64,000 bases of DNA from Atherinomorus stipes (taxonomy: Eukaryota; Chordata; Actinopteri; Atheriniformes; Atherinidae): positions 630,501-694,500 of the forward strand of contig JALJCO010000054.1 in NCBI GenBank assembly GCA_023101725.1, given 5' to 3'. Below, piece by piece: positions 1-11,476 of this stretch (its first letter is position 1; the number at the start of each line of letters is the position of its first letter). The notes beneath the pieces were generated by a model. That model saw nothing but the letters and a program-made list of their open reading frames with translations, was not told the DNA's origin and did not search any database. The translations under genes and the position numbers were made by a program.

Positions 1-65
1 ACCATCGGGATTGCACCCCCCTGTTGTGGAAAGTTTATTCCAGGGTGTAGGAAGTACCCTCAAAT

Positions 66-735
66 AGGGGATTATCACACTTACCGGAACTTCCCGGTAT
101 TTGGGCACTTCCTCTTCCGGGCCATTTTAACAACCGTCGTTCCTGCTCTGTTATACTGTTTAAATCGTATAAACTCCAAACATACTCAAGTTTTCATTCC
201 AGACTGAAGTAATACTGGATCAAAAGCTGGATCAAAGCGATCGATTCGCCGCGGTGAAGGGCCGAACTTTATAATAAAACACACATTTGTTTGTCGCCGG
301 TGGGGCACAACACCGGCACTTCACAGCACGCTAGCATTAGCCAGCTAGCGTTTACTGACATGCTTAACATTGTGCGTCTTAAAACACACAAACATCTGAA
401 AATCGGGTCTGTACCTCCCTGTTTCCAGTGGAACAACTGGGGACTGCCAAGAATGGAGACGCTTTCAGATGCTTGTGTGTTTTCAGCCGCACAAAGTTAG
501 GCACGTCATCGAGCTGGCTAATGCTAACCTGCCAACACGACTGTGCAGACTGCCGGCTACAAACTAACGTGTGTCGTTTTATTATAAAGTTCGGTCCTTC
601 ACCGCGGCGAATCGGTCGTTTTGATCCACTTCTTCCTTAGCATCACTTCAGTCTGGAATGAAAACTTGGCATTGCCGTTTATCCAATTTACAAAGTTTAA
701 CAGAGTAGTAGCTGGCGGACTACTGTTAGCAGGTA
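66..735 (+). mobile_element. THAP foldback DNA transposon, copy 1 (right end lost)
   Basis: The copy starts with the family terminus AGGGGATTATCAC directly after an AT dinucleotide (64-65), the target used by every copy in this window. Arm sequence with a decayed THAP-exon relic runs inward on the + strand, and a second, oppositely oriented arm segment begins near 490. Similarity to the copy at 27626-28783 stops near 731-735, and no right terminus (GTGATAATCCCCT) follows, so the element is truncated or deleted there. Short open frames in this interval are stop-bounded scraps of THAP-arm sequence, not genes. Superfamily is uncertain; a 2-bp AT duplication argues against P elements (8 bp) and Kolobok (TTAA). 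Confidence 0.8.
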
Positions 736-966
736 GGGACAGATGTCACGCAGCTTGCCAGTGGGGGATCAGACCCAACTTTTTTTCTTTGTTTTGCCAA
801 TGGGAAGGGAGCGTAATGCCGATTATAAGTGGGTTGACCTGCATCTGAAAAACCTATGTGAACCTGCAAAAATGTGTTACCCTTGGACCTTCAAACCAAC
901 GTTGCAGCTGCAGGTTTGCTCAGAATGTCTTGATAGTGATCTCACTAAAGTGAGAATCCTTGTATA

Positions 967-1129
967 TGTGGCAGTTGACAGTCCTGTCACTATGCCTCCG
1001 ACTGATCATGTGCCCTGGCTACTTGGCCACAGGGATGTCCCTTTGGCTGAATGGTCAGCGCGCATGGCTTTCACCCGGGAGTCTGGGGATCAAAGCCCGC
1101 CCGGGCCCTCTGTTGCGTACCTTGCCACA
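967..1129 (+). repeat. 5' LTR of the TRIM, containing tRNA-like Pol III boxes
   Basis: The 163-bp LTR contains a tRNA-like segment at about 1034-1108. An A-box-like TGGCTGAATGGT (1044-1055) and a B-box-like GGATCAAAGCC (1087-1097) start 43 bp apart, within normal spacing for internal Pol III promoters. Between them, a GCT/AGC D-stem and an anticodon-like loop CTTTCAC (TTC, as in tRNA-Glu) on a 4-of-5-pair stem can be drawn. The T-stem pairs at three positions and the acceptor stem is not convincing, so this is a tRNA relic rather than a tRNA gene. Confidence 0.7.
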
Positions 1130-1132
1130 TTC

Positions 1133-1151
1133 TGGCGTTGTCGGGCAGGAT
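1133..1151 (+). promoter_or_regulatory. candidate primer-binding site of the TRIM
   Basis: TGG followed by CGTTGTCGGGCAGGAT begins three bases after the 5' LTR end, the place and TGG start expected for annealing of a tRNA 3' CCA end. The exact primer tRNA cannot be named from sequence alone. Confidence 0.55.
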
Positions 1152-1244
1152 CCATGTGCAATGCCGGTAAACGGTCCATGGATTCATAATTGGTGGCAGC
1201 CTGTGCGGAGCACGAGGACGTGCTTGTGGAAAGAGGGGGAGAGA

Positions 1245-1407
1245 TGTGGCAGTTGACAGTCCTGTCACTATGCCTCCGACTGATCATGTGCCCTGGCTAC
1301 TTGGCCACAGGGATGTCCCTTTGGCTGAATGGTCAGCGCGCATGGCTTTCACCCGGGAGTCTGGGGATCAAAGCCCGCCCGGGCCCTCTGTTGCGTACCT
1401 TGCCACA
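1245..1407 (+). repeat. 3' LTR of the TRIM
   Basis: Identical to the 5' LTR across all 163 bp, with the same tRNA-like A and B boxes at 1322-1333 and 1365-1375. The polypurine run ends at 1244, just before it, and the TATA target duplication follows at 1408-1411. Confidence 0.85.
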
Positions 1408-1411
1408 TATA

Positions 1412-4355
1412 CTTCTGACACATTAACTTTTACAGTCTTATTCTTAAGATCAAAATCCACCTTGTATTACATAGAAACTTGAAAATATCTGGAGAACCCC
1501 TGCTGGTTGCACATGCAATACACAAACAGTTCAAGTTAGATATGTTCTCACAAATGGGAATGTAAGATGCAAAGTGTAAAATGCATTTTGTAGGAAGAGC
1601 AGGAAAAATGACAGCTGAAGCACGCTTGTTATGAGGACTCTATGGTGTTAATAGAATATGTTGGCATATCAGCTATATTTCTGAATAAGTAAAGACCATA
1701 GATGTCCAGACAAAATAAAATGAAGTAGTTCATTTACTGTGGATTTTATTACAGGTTTACCTGCTGTATCCTCACATGGGCTCATAATCGGAGGTAATTT
1801 TCCAACTTGATTTCTATAAAGCTAACAGTTGAACAATTAAAAACAATATCCAATGCAGACCCTTTTGAAAATATCTTAAGGATTTCAAACTTACTGCACA
1901 CATGCAAAAATAAGTCATCAAAGGTACTTCGTCTAAAACCATCATAGCATATGTTTGTGTATACATATACATACAATATGTCTACGTATGTATGGCAACA
2001 AAGGAAAATGAGCTGATGGACTGAGAAGCACTACACAGCTGTGAGGAGACAGAAAACCATTTATAAATGTGCATTGTGTTTTTATGATTTTGTGAACAAT
2101 TAATGGACAATTCCAAATGGTTCACCAGTTTGTTGTACATGCCTGTACGTATGTACAGAGGGCTTCCAGGTGAAGTTGTGGGGAAAGCTGTTTTTTCATA
2201 GAAAAGTTACCTGAGGATATGATGACGCATCCATTGGTTTAGCATCACAACTAAAACCCAATAACAGCTACTACTGTAACACAAAGCGATAATTGGTCCA
2301 AATATTTTGTGTTGTGGCCACAAACTACATTGATGCCCAGCAACATGAATTCGCATGTACTTGAGAAATCCCTTGAGAATCCTGCTGCTTTGGAAACACA
2401 GAAAAGCTGTTCAAAAAAAGCTGAATTTAGATGTAGCATGTGAATATTTGTGCAGAAAGAGCAATTAATTCACCTGAGATGTCTGAATGTAGCTTAATAT
2501 TTCACCTTTTCATTCCATTTTTTATGTCTATCAACAACCACATCTTGTTTTTGTATGCAATAACGCTCAGTATAATTTAGATGTGTAGAAGTGTCCCTCT
2601 GCCTATGACATTCCTCATGAGGACCCCACATATTTTACAGTACAAGACAGATGCAGAGCATACAGAAGGAGTCAGGAAGAACTTCATAGCAAAATCTGAA
2701 AAGTGGGGGAACTGTTAAAATGACCACTGGGTTTTCCTGGTTAACCAACAAATGAGCTGCTCCTTATTTGAAAGACCTTAGTTGAAAGCTCTCGGAACAA
2801 AAATCAGCGGTCTAACTCTGGCAGATGCACCAAACGAGTGAGATTTAATATCTGCAAATGTTTGCGATGACAGTTTTTTTAAGTGGCCGCCCCATAGCAA
2901 AACAACATATAAACACTATTTTGTCTTATGATATAGTATATTCTGTCATTGTGTTGGACAGAGGAGGACTACAAAGGGACGATGTGCAGGACAATGTTTT
3001 AAATAATCTGAAATGATATAACTTTAATTTTATCAGAACATTCTCATGACATCCCTTTTTTGAGAAAGCAAGTTGGGTGATATCTTATAATGTGTCAGAT
3101 AAATCAGAACATTTTTAAAGCCTTCTGGTTATAGATAACACAATGAAGCTGGATTTAAACATGGCGTCAGGTTGGTTACCACCAAATGTTTTGCACATGT
3201 CTGAAGGGGCTCAACGCAAACCTCTTCCAAAAGTTCTTCCTTGTGATTGGCCAATTTGTGATTATGTGTTTCCAGATTTAGAGGTTAGAGTTTACTCCTG
3301 ACCCTTAGGCAAAAACTCAAAGTTTGAAATAAATTAAATCAATATTTGCTTTTACATAAAGAGAAAGGACTGATTTAAAATGTGTGCTTGACTGAGTTTA
3401 GCTGTGTCCGCCATGTTTACTTCTGCTCATACTCTCCATCACTTAAATTCTACTAGAAAAATGTATATGACCGTATACATAATATGACCAATAACCACAA
3501 CGCCAAAATCTTGAAAATTCTGTTGTTCTAAAAGAACTGACTCTCCAAAAAAGCCTAATTATTTGCACACTCGAATTTGAAATCAATTAAATGAAGACCC
3601 CCAGAAAATGCTGATTTCTGACCTGAGAAAGAATTTGTTTTCAAGTTCAGCATACTACTGGCACACGAGTTGTGCCACTGTATCAACAGACCAAGGCTAT
3701 CAAAGTCAATTAGCCTGTATAAGGAAATGACAAGCTCCAGTCAAGTACACAGGGCCAATTAAACTGCCTACTCGTCCTTATTAGGTCTATAATTACTTGA
3801 GCAAATTTGTTCCACATAGCTATTTTTGATTCTGGTTTTCCTTCATGAAAGACTACATGAGTGATGATTGTTGTTGTTTATTTAAGTGTCAAGCACCTTG
3901 GTTGGTGCCCAGCCCTCGTGGGCTTATTAGACACTATCAAATAATATACAATACAATAGCCTTGTGGCAAAATACAGAACAAAGCATGACATAATTTAAA
4001 AAATAAAAAACTATGAAAATTTGGGCACATACAGAGAAAATAGTTCATCAAACGGGATACAAAATACTTTACAGTCTCCAAGCCTACAAACAAATAAACC
4101 CACCAATCTCTCACAGCTTCTCCTGTTTTATGACCACTACCCAAAAATTCATTTAACATTAGATGACTGTTAGATTAAATCACACAAAAGGGAAAACTTG
4201 TTCCTTCTGGTCACAAGAATGATAATAATAGAATTGTTCCTTACATACATGCAAATATAATCAGTGCAAACAAGTGATAAACCCTTCAGTTCAGACTGCC
4301 TGATATGCTACAGGGAGCCTGTACAAAGTCTGAGATTCTCTAGCAGAGTACTTGT
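1412..4355. other. AT-rich unique sequence, no gene recognised
   Basis: Nothing coding is visible here: the open frames are short, AT-rich and unlike known families. A stretch around 3870-4170 has repeat-like character but I cannot assign it. 3680-3830 is compact, balanced in composition and rich in homeodomain-type ATTA cores; it may be constrained non-coding DNA, but that is only a guess. Confidence 0.4.
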
Positions 4356-4690
4356 TTGTTCCACAGACTGTTTAAAACAGAGTTGGCAGAGCATTTTCGG
4401 TCAAAGCCACTAAACTCTGGAACGAGCTGCCTGAGGAGATCAGGTCAGCAGAGTCAGTATCTTCTTTTAAATCAAATCTTCAAACGTCCTTTTATTGAAA
4501 AACCTTTCCTGATTTTATCCGACACTTTAGATTTTATTTACTGATTGAACGTCTGTCTTAAAATTAGATTTCTATCGTTTTATTGTTTTTGAAGTGTTTT
4601 ACTTGAGTTTATTGCTGCTGTGTGAAGAAACATGCTTTGGAGCATCATGTAGAAAAGAGTTATACATACTGTTTATTGTTATTATATTCT
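4356..4690 (+). pseudogene. 3' end of a CR1/L2-group LINE ORF2 plus tail
   Basis: After one frame correction near 4410 the + strand reads a segment containing LWNELPEEIRSAESVSSFKS, the conserved extreme C-terminus of fish L2/CR1-type LINE polyproteins. A stop and a T-rich 3' UTR follow, ending in the kind of sequence seen in fish L2 tails. Only the last ~60 codons remain, as expected for a 5'-truncated LINE copy. The frame is broken upstream and no reverse transcriptase remains. Confidence 0.65.
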
Positions 4691-5082
4691 TCTTATTATT
4701 ATTATTAATATTACTATTGTTGTTGTTGTTTAGTTTTTAGATTTTTTTCTTAAGTTGTCCTCTGATGGAAAGGAAAAACAAGAGTGTCAACAGTGAGGGC
4801 GCTACAGATAAACACATAAGTAAACAGTTCTTATATCAAACTTACTATAGAGCAGTGAGACTTAGAGAATGTAAAAGCAGCGAGAATGTCATGCAGAGTT
4901 CTAGAAACTGTAGTACAAATAATGTAGTAACAAAGTAAGAAAAAAAAAGTTTTCCACTACAAAAAACATGTAAAATAAGTCAGCATGCAGCATCACTAAA
5001 CCAGGCTCGTAGTTGTAATTTATAATGCACTTTGTAATCTTAATCAGGGCTACAGCTCAGCAGTGTACTTATTTAAAAGGAA

Positions 5083-5099
5083 AAAAAAAAAAAAAAAAC
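5083..5099. repeat. poly-A tract
   Basis: An uninterrupted A run of about 17-18 bases. It could be an old retroposon tail on the + strand, but I see no recognisable element directly upstream. Confidence 0.6.
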
Positions 5100-5119
5100 G
5101 CTTATGGAAATCCATCACC

Positions 5120-5370
5120 AATATGGCCTTTACCCCTTAATTGTCTGCTAAGCAACAACAATGAAGAATCAGAGCCTTTGAAGATAAAGAGAAGCCATTA
5201 AGCTTACACTGCTGCACCAATCATTATCAGCCAAATCCCAGCGACAAGGCTCATCACGGGGGTAAAATAAAGAGCAGATAAAGCGGGAGCTAATGATGGT
5301 CTTTCTTCCAGCTTCCAGAATGAAAGGCAACAAATGGGCAATACAAAGCCCAAAGAGGTGTGTCACTGAA
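5120..5370. other. candidate conserved non-coding element
   Basis: A compact repeat-free block with clustered transcription-factor-like words: AGATAAAG-type GATA sites near 5183 and 5275, ATTATCAG near 5223, and the homeobox-like GCTAATGATGG near 5289. Composition is more balanced than its surroundings. There is no coding frame of substance. This is pattern impression only; no alignment could be made. Confidence 0.25.
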
Positions 5371-5562
5371 AGACTTGAGGGAGCTCACGGAGGCTAATCA
5401 TCAGGGTTAAAAGCTTTCTGAAAAGACAAAACTAGAACAGCCCAATTACTTTTATGACTTATTCATTTTGCTGGTATGTAGTATGTTAGAATTTTCTCAT
5501 GGTTGAATCTATTGTGGTAAAAATGTGAAAAAGATCTGTATAAAAGAGGAGAAACAAAATGA

Positions 5563-5579
5563 GGGGGGGGGGGGGGGGG
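5563..5579 (+). repeat. 17-base G homopolymer
   Basis: An uninterrupted G run, unusual in this AT-rich setting and capable of forming a G-quadruplex. It may also be a length-variable or sequencing-sensitive site. Confidence 0.8.
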
Positions 5580-5668
5580 TATCTTGCAACCACATTGCAT
5601 TTACAAAAACTCTTAAGTAGACAGCAGCAGCCTTTCCAATAGTTTAAATAAGAGCAATTAACAAAAAG

Positions 5669-5929
5669 TTGAAATCTTATGAGTTGACTCTCATAAGCTT
5701 GATTCAATTTGCCATATTGATTTATAAAGCTGTCAGGCACCACCTCAACAGATGTATCTCTGAGATATCTTCCCCAGCTCTCATTTATCAGGCCTATTTA
5801 GAGCCTTTTTGTAATGAGTTTTCTCTGCCTATTGTCTTTATTTGCATTAAATTAAATTTGCTGCCTCAAAGTGAATCCAATAAAAAGCTTTGGAACTCCC
5901 TCAACAAGGCCAACATGCACAAGACATAA
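5669..5929 (+). pseudogene. probable CR1/L2-group LINE remnant
   Basis: The + strand frame contains LIYKAVRHHLNRCISEI followed about 50 residues later by KLWNSLNKANM. This order resembles the fish L2/CR1 C-terminal pattern in which a 'YKAL-G-AP-YLSE' block is followed by 'KLWNSLP'. Similarity is weak but ordered. It lies 1 kb downstream of a clearer LINE tail at 4356-4690 and may be a separate, older copy. Confidence 0.4.
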
Positions 5930-6829
5930 TTACACTCTAACAAAAGATCTATCAGCAAAGATTCACAATGGAACCGGGCGAGCTGAACAATCCAATAATA
6001 TTTGCTAATACTGCATACATTCCGAGCATATTAGCTTAAGTGAAGACAAGGAGTTCTTGTAAAATGGAATAAAATATGTATTTATGTTTGTGTGCAAAGA
6101 TACAAACATGTATGTTGCAACTGTTGGTTAGTACTATATGTCTATATCTTATATCTTCACAGCAGGCCAGTGCATTGCTTATTACTAAAGGCACAGCCCG
6201 TGTATTATAACAATTTCTTGTCTTTAGAAGGAAAAAGAAAACAAATCAGCAGTGTCATTTCCTTTTATTGTCTTTATCATAGGTGTGAAGAAAGTATAAG
6301 TCCCTGCTGTGCTGAGCCTTATGCTCCTATAGCTTTGATCAGGAGGTTCACACAGGCGACAAACCACACTGTACCACCTAACAGAGGAAAGACTGCAGTG
6401 CTTTCACAGCAGGTGGGGGGTTGATGCAGGAACTTTCTATCACAAGAATCTCTGCAACCTATGAAAAATAGCACTCCCTTCTGTCTTTTTATCCTCTTCC
6501 ACATCTGCACAGCTTCTTTTAGAATATATTTTTAAAAGAACACGTTTGATTTATGCCCTATCCCACAATTCAAAGAGTTCTCTTTCACGTTATTTGAAGG
6601 GATGTAGTTACAGTTGCACATTCAGCTACAGTAATATAATGTACAGTTGTTACCAGGGCCGCCTAAACCTACTGGTAGGCCCCTAGTCTGAGAAGTTTTG
6701 CTGTCCCATCCTCCAAATTTACTCGATTTTTTTCTCTTTTTTTAATAAGAGTCTCATTATAGAAAATAATATCTAAAGAGTGTTCTGTTTTTAGTTTGAC
6801 ATGATATTGATGTTTCGATAATGTGAGCA

Positions 6830-6881
6830 GAATGAATAATAATAACAATAATAACAATAATAATAATAATAATAATAATAT
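6830..6881. repeat. (AAT)n microsatellite
   Basis: Imperfect trinucleotide repeat of TAA/AAT units with occasional AAC. It creates an artificial leucine-rich frame on the minus strand, which is not a gene. Confidence 0.9.
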
Positions 6882-7214
6882 AAAATCTGATGAATAATTA
6901 ATAATAAAATATAAATGAATTAATAAATGATAGCAGCAACAAATCAAACTAGACTTTAAGAAAGGATCAAACTGGCTGAATAGTTTCATGCTGCCCAAAT
7001 AATGGCCATAGTTGATGTTTCCAAACCTGTGGTTCACTCCTGAAAGCTATGAAGTCCACATTCAGCCAAATATTTCACACCTGCAACAACCCTCTGTGTG
7101 TCCAGTATTCACGTTGGTCATTGAACTGTTTCTCTAGTTTGGAGTCCATTCTTCCACAGTCAGCTGCTGGATTAATATCAGCTACGCAATCATGGTATTT
7201 CTGGGGATGTCACT

Positions 7215-7325
7215 GTCATTCACTCATTTTCTGCACCGCTGCAGGATCGCAGGGGGCTGCTGGAGCCTCTCTATTATCAGGTGAGAGGCAGCTACACCTG
7301 ATCAGGTCGCCAGTCTGTCGCCGTG
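7215..7325 (+). mobile_element. common teleost interspersed-repeat fragment
   Basis: The stretch from the 'actcattttctgcaccgc' word through 'cagggggctgctggagcc' to 'caggtcgccagtctgtcgc' follows a very common fish repeat motif (cgct-tatcc...ggtcgcgggggctggagcc...gacaggtcgccagtct). It is a short diverged fragment. The same family appears inverted at 31630-31720. I do not assign it to a superfamily with confidence. Confidence 0.55.
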
Positions 7326-7947
7326 GAAGTTACTACCTTCTGTTAAATGATAAAACATGATCACCCTGTTCTCTGTTGACACACTCGCTGTTACTTTGCG
7401 GCTGACGTGCGCTCTGACGCAGAAATATCAGCACTTCTTTTTTTGACAAGGTGTCGTCCCATTTGTACCCAGTAAGCGCAGACTTTGGGCCGGTCAAAGT
7501 TTTCCTCAGAGGCCCGGGTCACTGCTAATGCGCCGTCTCACCCCCCCATCTCTCTCTCTGTGATGCGCGTGTGCCCAACGCTCCCCCCCACCTCTGTGTT
7601 CGTCGTCTCTGTCGGTTACCTCTGGCATCAGCGTGGGTGTCGCTTCCCCCTCCAGTGGGTTAGATGAGCGGTTATCTCGCTGTCATTTGTGTGAGGCTGA
7701 AAGAATCCAAGAGCTTCGGGATGCTCTTTAGTCATTTTCTTGTGAAAACACCTCTAAAACCAACATTTTTGTCCGACAGTCAACATCTGCTCTAGAGTTA
7801 AGTGATGGAGCGTCATCAGATTGTCACATGGCGGCGGGGCGGGGCTTGGTAGGAACGGCTTTATTTGGATCAATCAGCAGTTACTAATTTGCATATAATG
7901 TGATTGACAGAAAATCTGATGAGTTGCATAACAGTTTGACTTTTTAT

Positions 7948-9091
7948 TAGGGATGCACCGATCCGATCTTCAGATCGGGATCGGTTCCGATATAGAGAAA
8001 AAATCCTAGATCGGTAAATATCGGTAAGGGTAAACACAAGCCGATCCACGGCCCGATCCGTTGGTGCAGAGCTATTCAGTGTATTTCTATGCTTCCCCTT
8101 TAAGTGACATCACACGTTGCCGACGCAGCACGTGGAGGCTGTTTGTTTACAAGGCCAGAGTCGCAGCTGTTAGCAGCTAGCAGCTAGCAGGCTGCCGTGT
8201 GTTCTGTTGCTGCTCCAACAAGAGTCCTGCGGCGGTTTGGTTTCCACCTTTCACAGGTAAAAATCCCGCGAGTGCCGACAGGTCACAGAGAAAGTAGGAA
8301 ATACTGTTAAATCTTTCTGGACAGGACAAGTTTTATCACTAAGGGTATCCACCGGCATCCGGTGCAGTGTGGGAGAGGCTTAAAAAAAAAAAAAAAAAAA
8401 AAAATCTCCAATCTCCCTGTTTGGAAATAAGCTCCATGTTAAAACTCTGATTAAGTGTTTGTTTATTCAGCTGCTTTTGTCACGGATCTTTCATTTTTAT
8501 TTTCAAAGTACTACAAAATCGTTTTTAAAAGATGAAATGTCAAGCTAGTGGAGATATTTCTTTTTCTCAATTTCAGCTCCTTTATTATTTCTTTTAAATT
8601 TGATTTTAAATTTCTAATTGCACCGACTGAACCATTTGAAAGAAGTTTTGTTCCTTTTTGTTTTGACATGTTTGACTGAGGAGTAGGGCTGTTGTTTCCC
8701 CTCAGTTTCAGCATTTTATTATTTTACATTTATTTAACTGCACAGACTGAATCAGAACGTTTTGTTATATATTTACATGTGTGAGCAAGCTTGTGAAGAT
8801 TGTTAGTTTATTTAAGATTGCTGTGTGTGTGCAGTTGTTAAATAAGTAATTCAGTACATTTGTCTCCTATTTTAAAAACCAGGGAAAACAATTTTTTTAA
8901 GCCAAGTCTGATGTTGCCTTGCACAAAAGAAAGATCCCAGTCTGTTTTCACAACGAGGCGTGCAATCAAACAATACCATGCTGTTTTGTTCCCCCATTTC
9001 TGTATCGGTATTGGATCGGTATCGGCAGATACTGAAACATCAAATATCGGATTGGATCGGAGCCCAAAAAAGGCGGATCAGTGCATCCCTA
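7948..9091. mobile_element. non-autonomous hAT element, 8-bp TSD
   Basis: The left terminus TAGGGATGCACCGATCC and the right terminus, whose reverse complement reads TAGGGATGCACTGATCC, are inverted repeats of hAT type. A perfect 8-bp duplication, CTTTTTAT, flanks the element at 7940-7947 and 9092-9099. Both subterminal regions are packed with ATCGG/CCGAT words, the sub-terminal repeat pattern of hAT transposase-binding regions. The 1144-bp body contains an A run (about 8382-8403) and short frames only, with no hAT dimerisation domain or DDE catalytic region. It depends on a hAT transposase encoded elsewhere. Confidence 0.93.
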
Positions 9092-9545
9092 CTTTTTATG
9101 TAATTTTTTCCCAAAAATGATAGGCCCCCTGAACTCCCTTGGTTGTTACATTCATCCTTACACACCTAGAGTATAGATGGGTTTCTGAGCAACGTCACAG
9201 ATAGGATGCGCGCGCAACCAGGGGGCAAGAAAACACAGGAAAAGCATTAAGAACTACAGGGGTTAGACAATGAAACTGAAACACCTGTCATTTTAGTGTG
9301 GGAGGTTTCATGGCTAAATTAGACCAGCCTGGTGGCAAATATTCATTGATTGCACATTGCACCAGTAAGAGCAGAGTGTGAAGGTTCAATTAGCAGGGTA
9401 AAAAGCACAGTTTTGTTCAAAACATTGCAATGCATACAATATTGTATCTGAGTTCAAAAGAGGACAAATTCTTGGTGCATGTCTTGCTGGCACATCTGTG
9501 ACCAAGACAAGTCTTTGTGATGTATCAAGAGCCACAGTATCCAGG

Positions 9546-11472
9546 TGTTGTGATCCTACATTCCAGGATTAATGACAATCATAACCTGAATAAAATAATG
9601 GCCTTTTTCCCTCCATCACACAGACATTCCTTTTCAGGACAACAAGAGAGGAACTGACCTACGACCCCTGCTGTGCAGAAGGCACAAGTCTTATCACCTA
9701 GCCCTCATAAAACAGCTACTCTACCCCCGAAGATGAACATCTTTCCAAACTCTGACCACCTCTAAATAAACAGAAACACAGATGCTCCCCATAAATGTTA
9801 AGAAGAAACCCCGCAAATGGCAGAACTTTCTTCTAAGTGCTTGTTCGACTTTTCAGCGACCTGAGATCTCTTTGTCTCACCAAAGCTGGTCTCCATCAAA
9901 GTTGACACTTCTTATCTCTCCCAACAAACTGTGGGACCAAAAGCAATGTTCTCCTCACACCAGGTTTCCTTTCTCCCTCAGCTTCAAAAGGACATCAGAA
10001 TTTCAAGAATGTGTTCCTCTTTCTTGTATTAAACATTTAACTTGGATTCTTTTACTTTGAATTAATTTGGTTTAATTCCATATAATCTGATTTATATGCA
10101 TATAACTTGATTCCTCTTTTGACATGATTCAATCTGTGTTGAACTTTCTAATCTGTTTTCAACAATTTAGAATGTGATGTTTCCAGATGTTTCCTTTTCA
10201 GCCACACAGATGACTTCAAGCTCCTACATGTCATTTTGTATGTAATCAAAGAAACCTTAATTATTGATCGTGCTTACATCTAAATGAGAATGGAGGAGAG
10301 AGAAACAGATGCCTGTGTAATGTGATTCTATGAGCTCCATGCTGACGCTTAGTCACTCCCTGTAGTGATGTATCGCGTCACAATTGGTTAAGTTCCCCTT
10401 CGAGGCGGGCCTTTCAAACCAGAGGACCGCTCTCCAAACTTGTTTTTGCAAGAGTTTTGTGCCAAGTCTTCGTCCTGTGAAGTCTTTGTTTTCCGTCCCC
10501 TTTGTTTTGTCTCGTGTAACCTTTGTAATCCTTTGTCTGCGCGCGAAAGATCTTAACAATAGACTATAGTCCAACTAAGAAAGTTATTTTCCCCTTTTGT
10601 TTTATAATCGTTACCTAGTATCTCGAAGCCTCCACCAGTCATCAGGACTGACCTTTCTGATTTTTATAGACTTTTCTGAAGATTACTGCTGGACCCAAAC
10701 GCAGTAGCCTGTAAAGTCTAGTTATTAAGTCGGACCCATTCGAGCAGCTGTCATCAACCACCACGTCTCTTCTTCTGGAACTCTGCGGGACAGATTCCAG
10801 AACATCAGGGCAGCTCCAGACCTACTGATTCACGCACCAACATCCTTCAGAACACACCGATTCGGATTGGCCACCGGACCGGGGTTGCTCCAGAGAGGAC
10901 CAGCGTACCAAGACAGTAGGATCTACCCAGCACCTTGAACATATACGTGGTGTCTGACAGTTTCATCTAAATTATAACCAAATTATTTAACTTGAATGTT
11001 AACCCAAATTTAGTATATTCACTCCAAATTATAGGTTTATTGACGGACTCGCTTCTCCTCCATGCGAGAGTTCATTAGCATAATTAAGTATTCAGAACCA
11101 TCGTTTTCCATAGCAATAAGTTTACAAGTTTCTCTCTCTCTTATTCTCATCCTACTTTTACATCATTCTCATCATCACAAGTAAAATCATCTTCTCCTCA
11201 TGGTGCTTTCATCCTGCAAGCTCAACTGATCTGATATTGTTGGTTTATCCATTCTTGTTAATAAATATGTGTGATCACCTCACCGTTGTTCATGATTTCT
11301 GAACGCAAAATCCATGAAACTGACTTCTGTAGAACTTACTTCCTCTCAGATAGACTGATTTAGTTCTGATAAGACATTTTCAGGCTTTCTCATTCAAGCC
11401 TGAGCTTAAATAGATATATTTAAGTTATTATGAATGAGTGGTGCCCCAAGCAAACCGAGGTAAATCACTACA
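9546..11472. mobile_element. long solo-LTR-like insertion with 4-bp TSD
   Basis: The insert begins TGTTGTGAT and ends ATCACTACA, giving TG...CA ends with an 8-of-9 inverted match. It is bounded by a 4-bp CAGG duplication (9542-9545, 11473-11476); removing insert plus one CAGG restores a continuous Tc1 sequence. No gag, pol or env frame is visible. Polyadenylation-type AATAAA words occur near 9587 and 11263. At 1927 bp it is long for a single LTR, so solo LTR is the best reading but an unfamiliar DNA element with a 4-bp duplication is possible. Confidence 0.65.
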
Positions 11473-11476
11473 CAGG

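Larger units (their letters stand above)
967..1407 (+). mobile_element. TRIM-type LTR retrotransposon with identical LTRs
   Basis: Two direct repeats of 163 bp (967-1129 and 1245-1407) are identical base for base. Each starts TGTGGCA and ends TGCCACA, the TG...CA inverted ends of LTRs. They enclose only 115 bp. The insertion is flanked by a 4-bp TATA duplication (963-966 and 1408-1411). Three bases after the 5' LTR lies a candidate primer-binding site starting TGGCGTTGTCGGG (1133), and a purine run AAAGAGGGGGAGAG sits against the 3' LTR, as a polypurine tract should. No coding capacity exists, so reverse transcriptase must be supplied in trans. This architecture defines terminal-repeat retrotransposons in miniature. 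Identical LTRs imply recent insertion or gene conversion. A SINE dimer is the alternative, but it would not explain the TG/CA ends, PBS and PPT together. Confidence 0.85.

Noticed and set aside
6669..7037. Leu-rich minus-strand frame as a membrane protein
   Set aside because: The leucine run is the translated (AAT)n microsatellite.
6652..9120. Pairing of CAGGGCCGCC near 6655 with the taggccccct word near 9121 as one hAT element
   Set aside because: The right side lacks a CGGCCCTG terminus and no 8-bp duplication was found.
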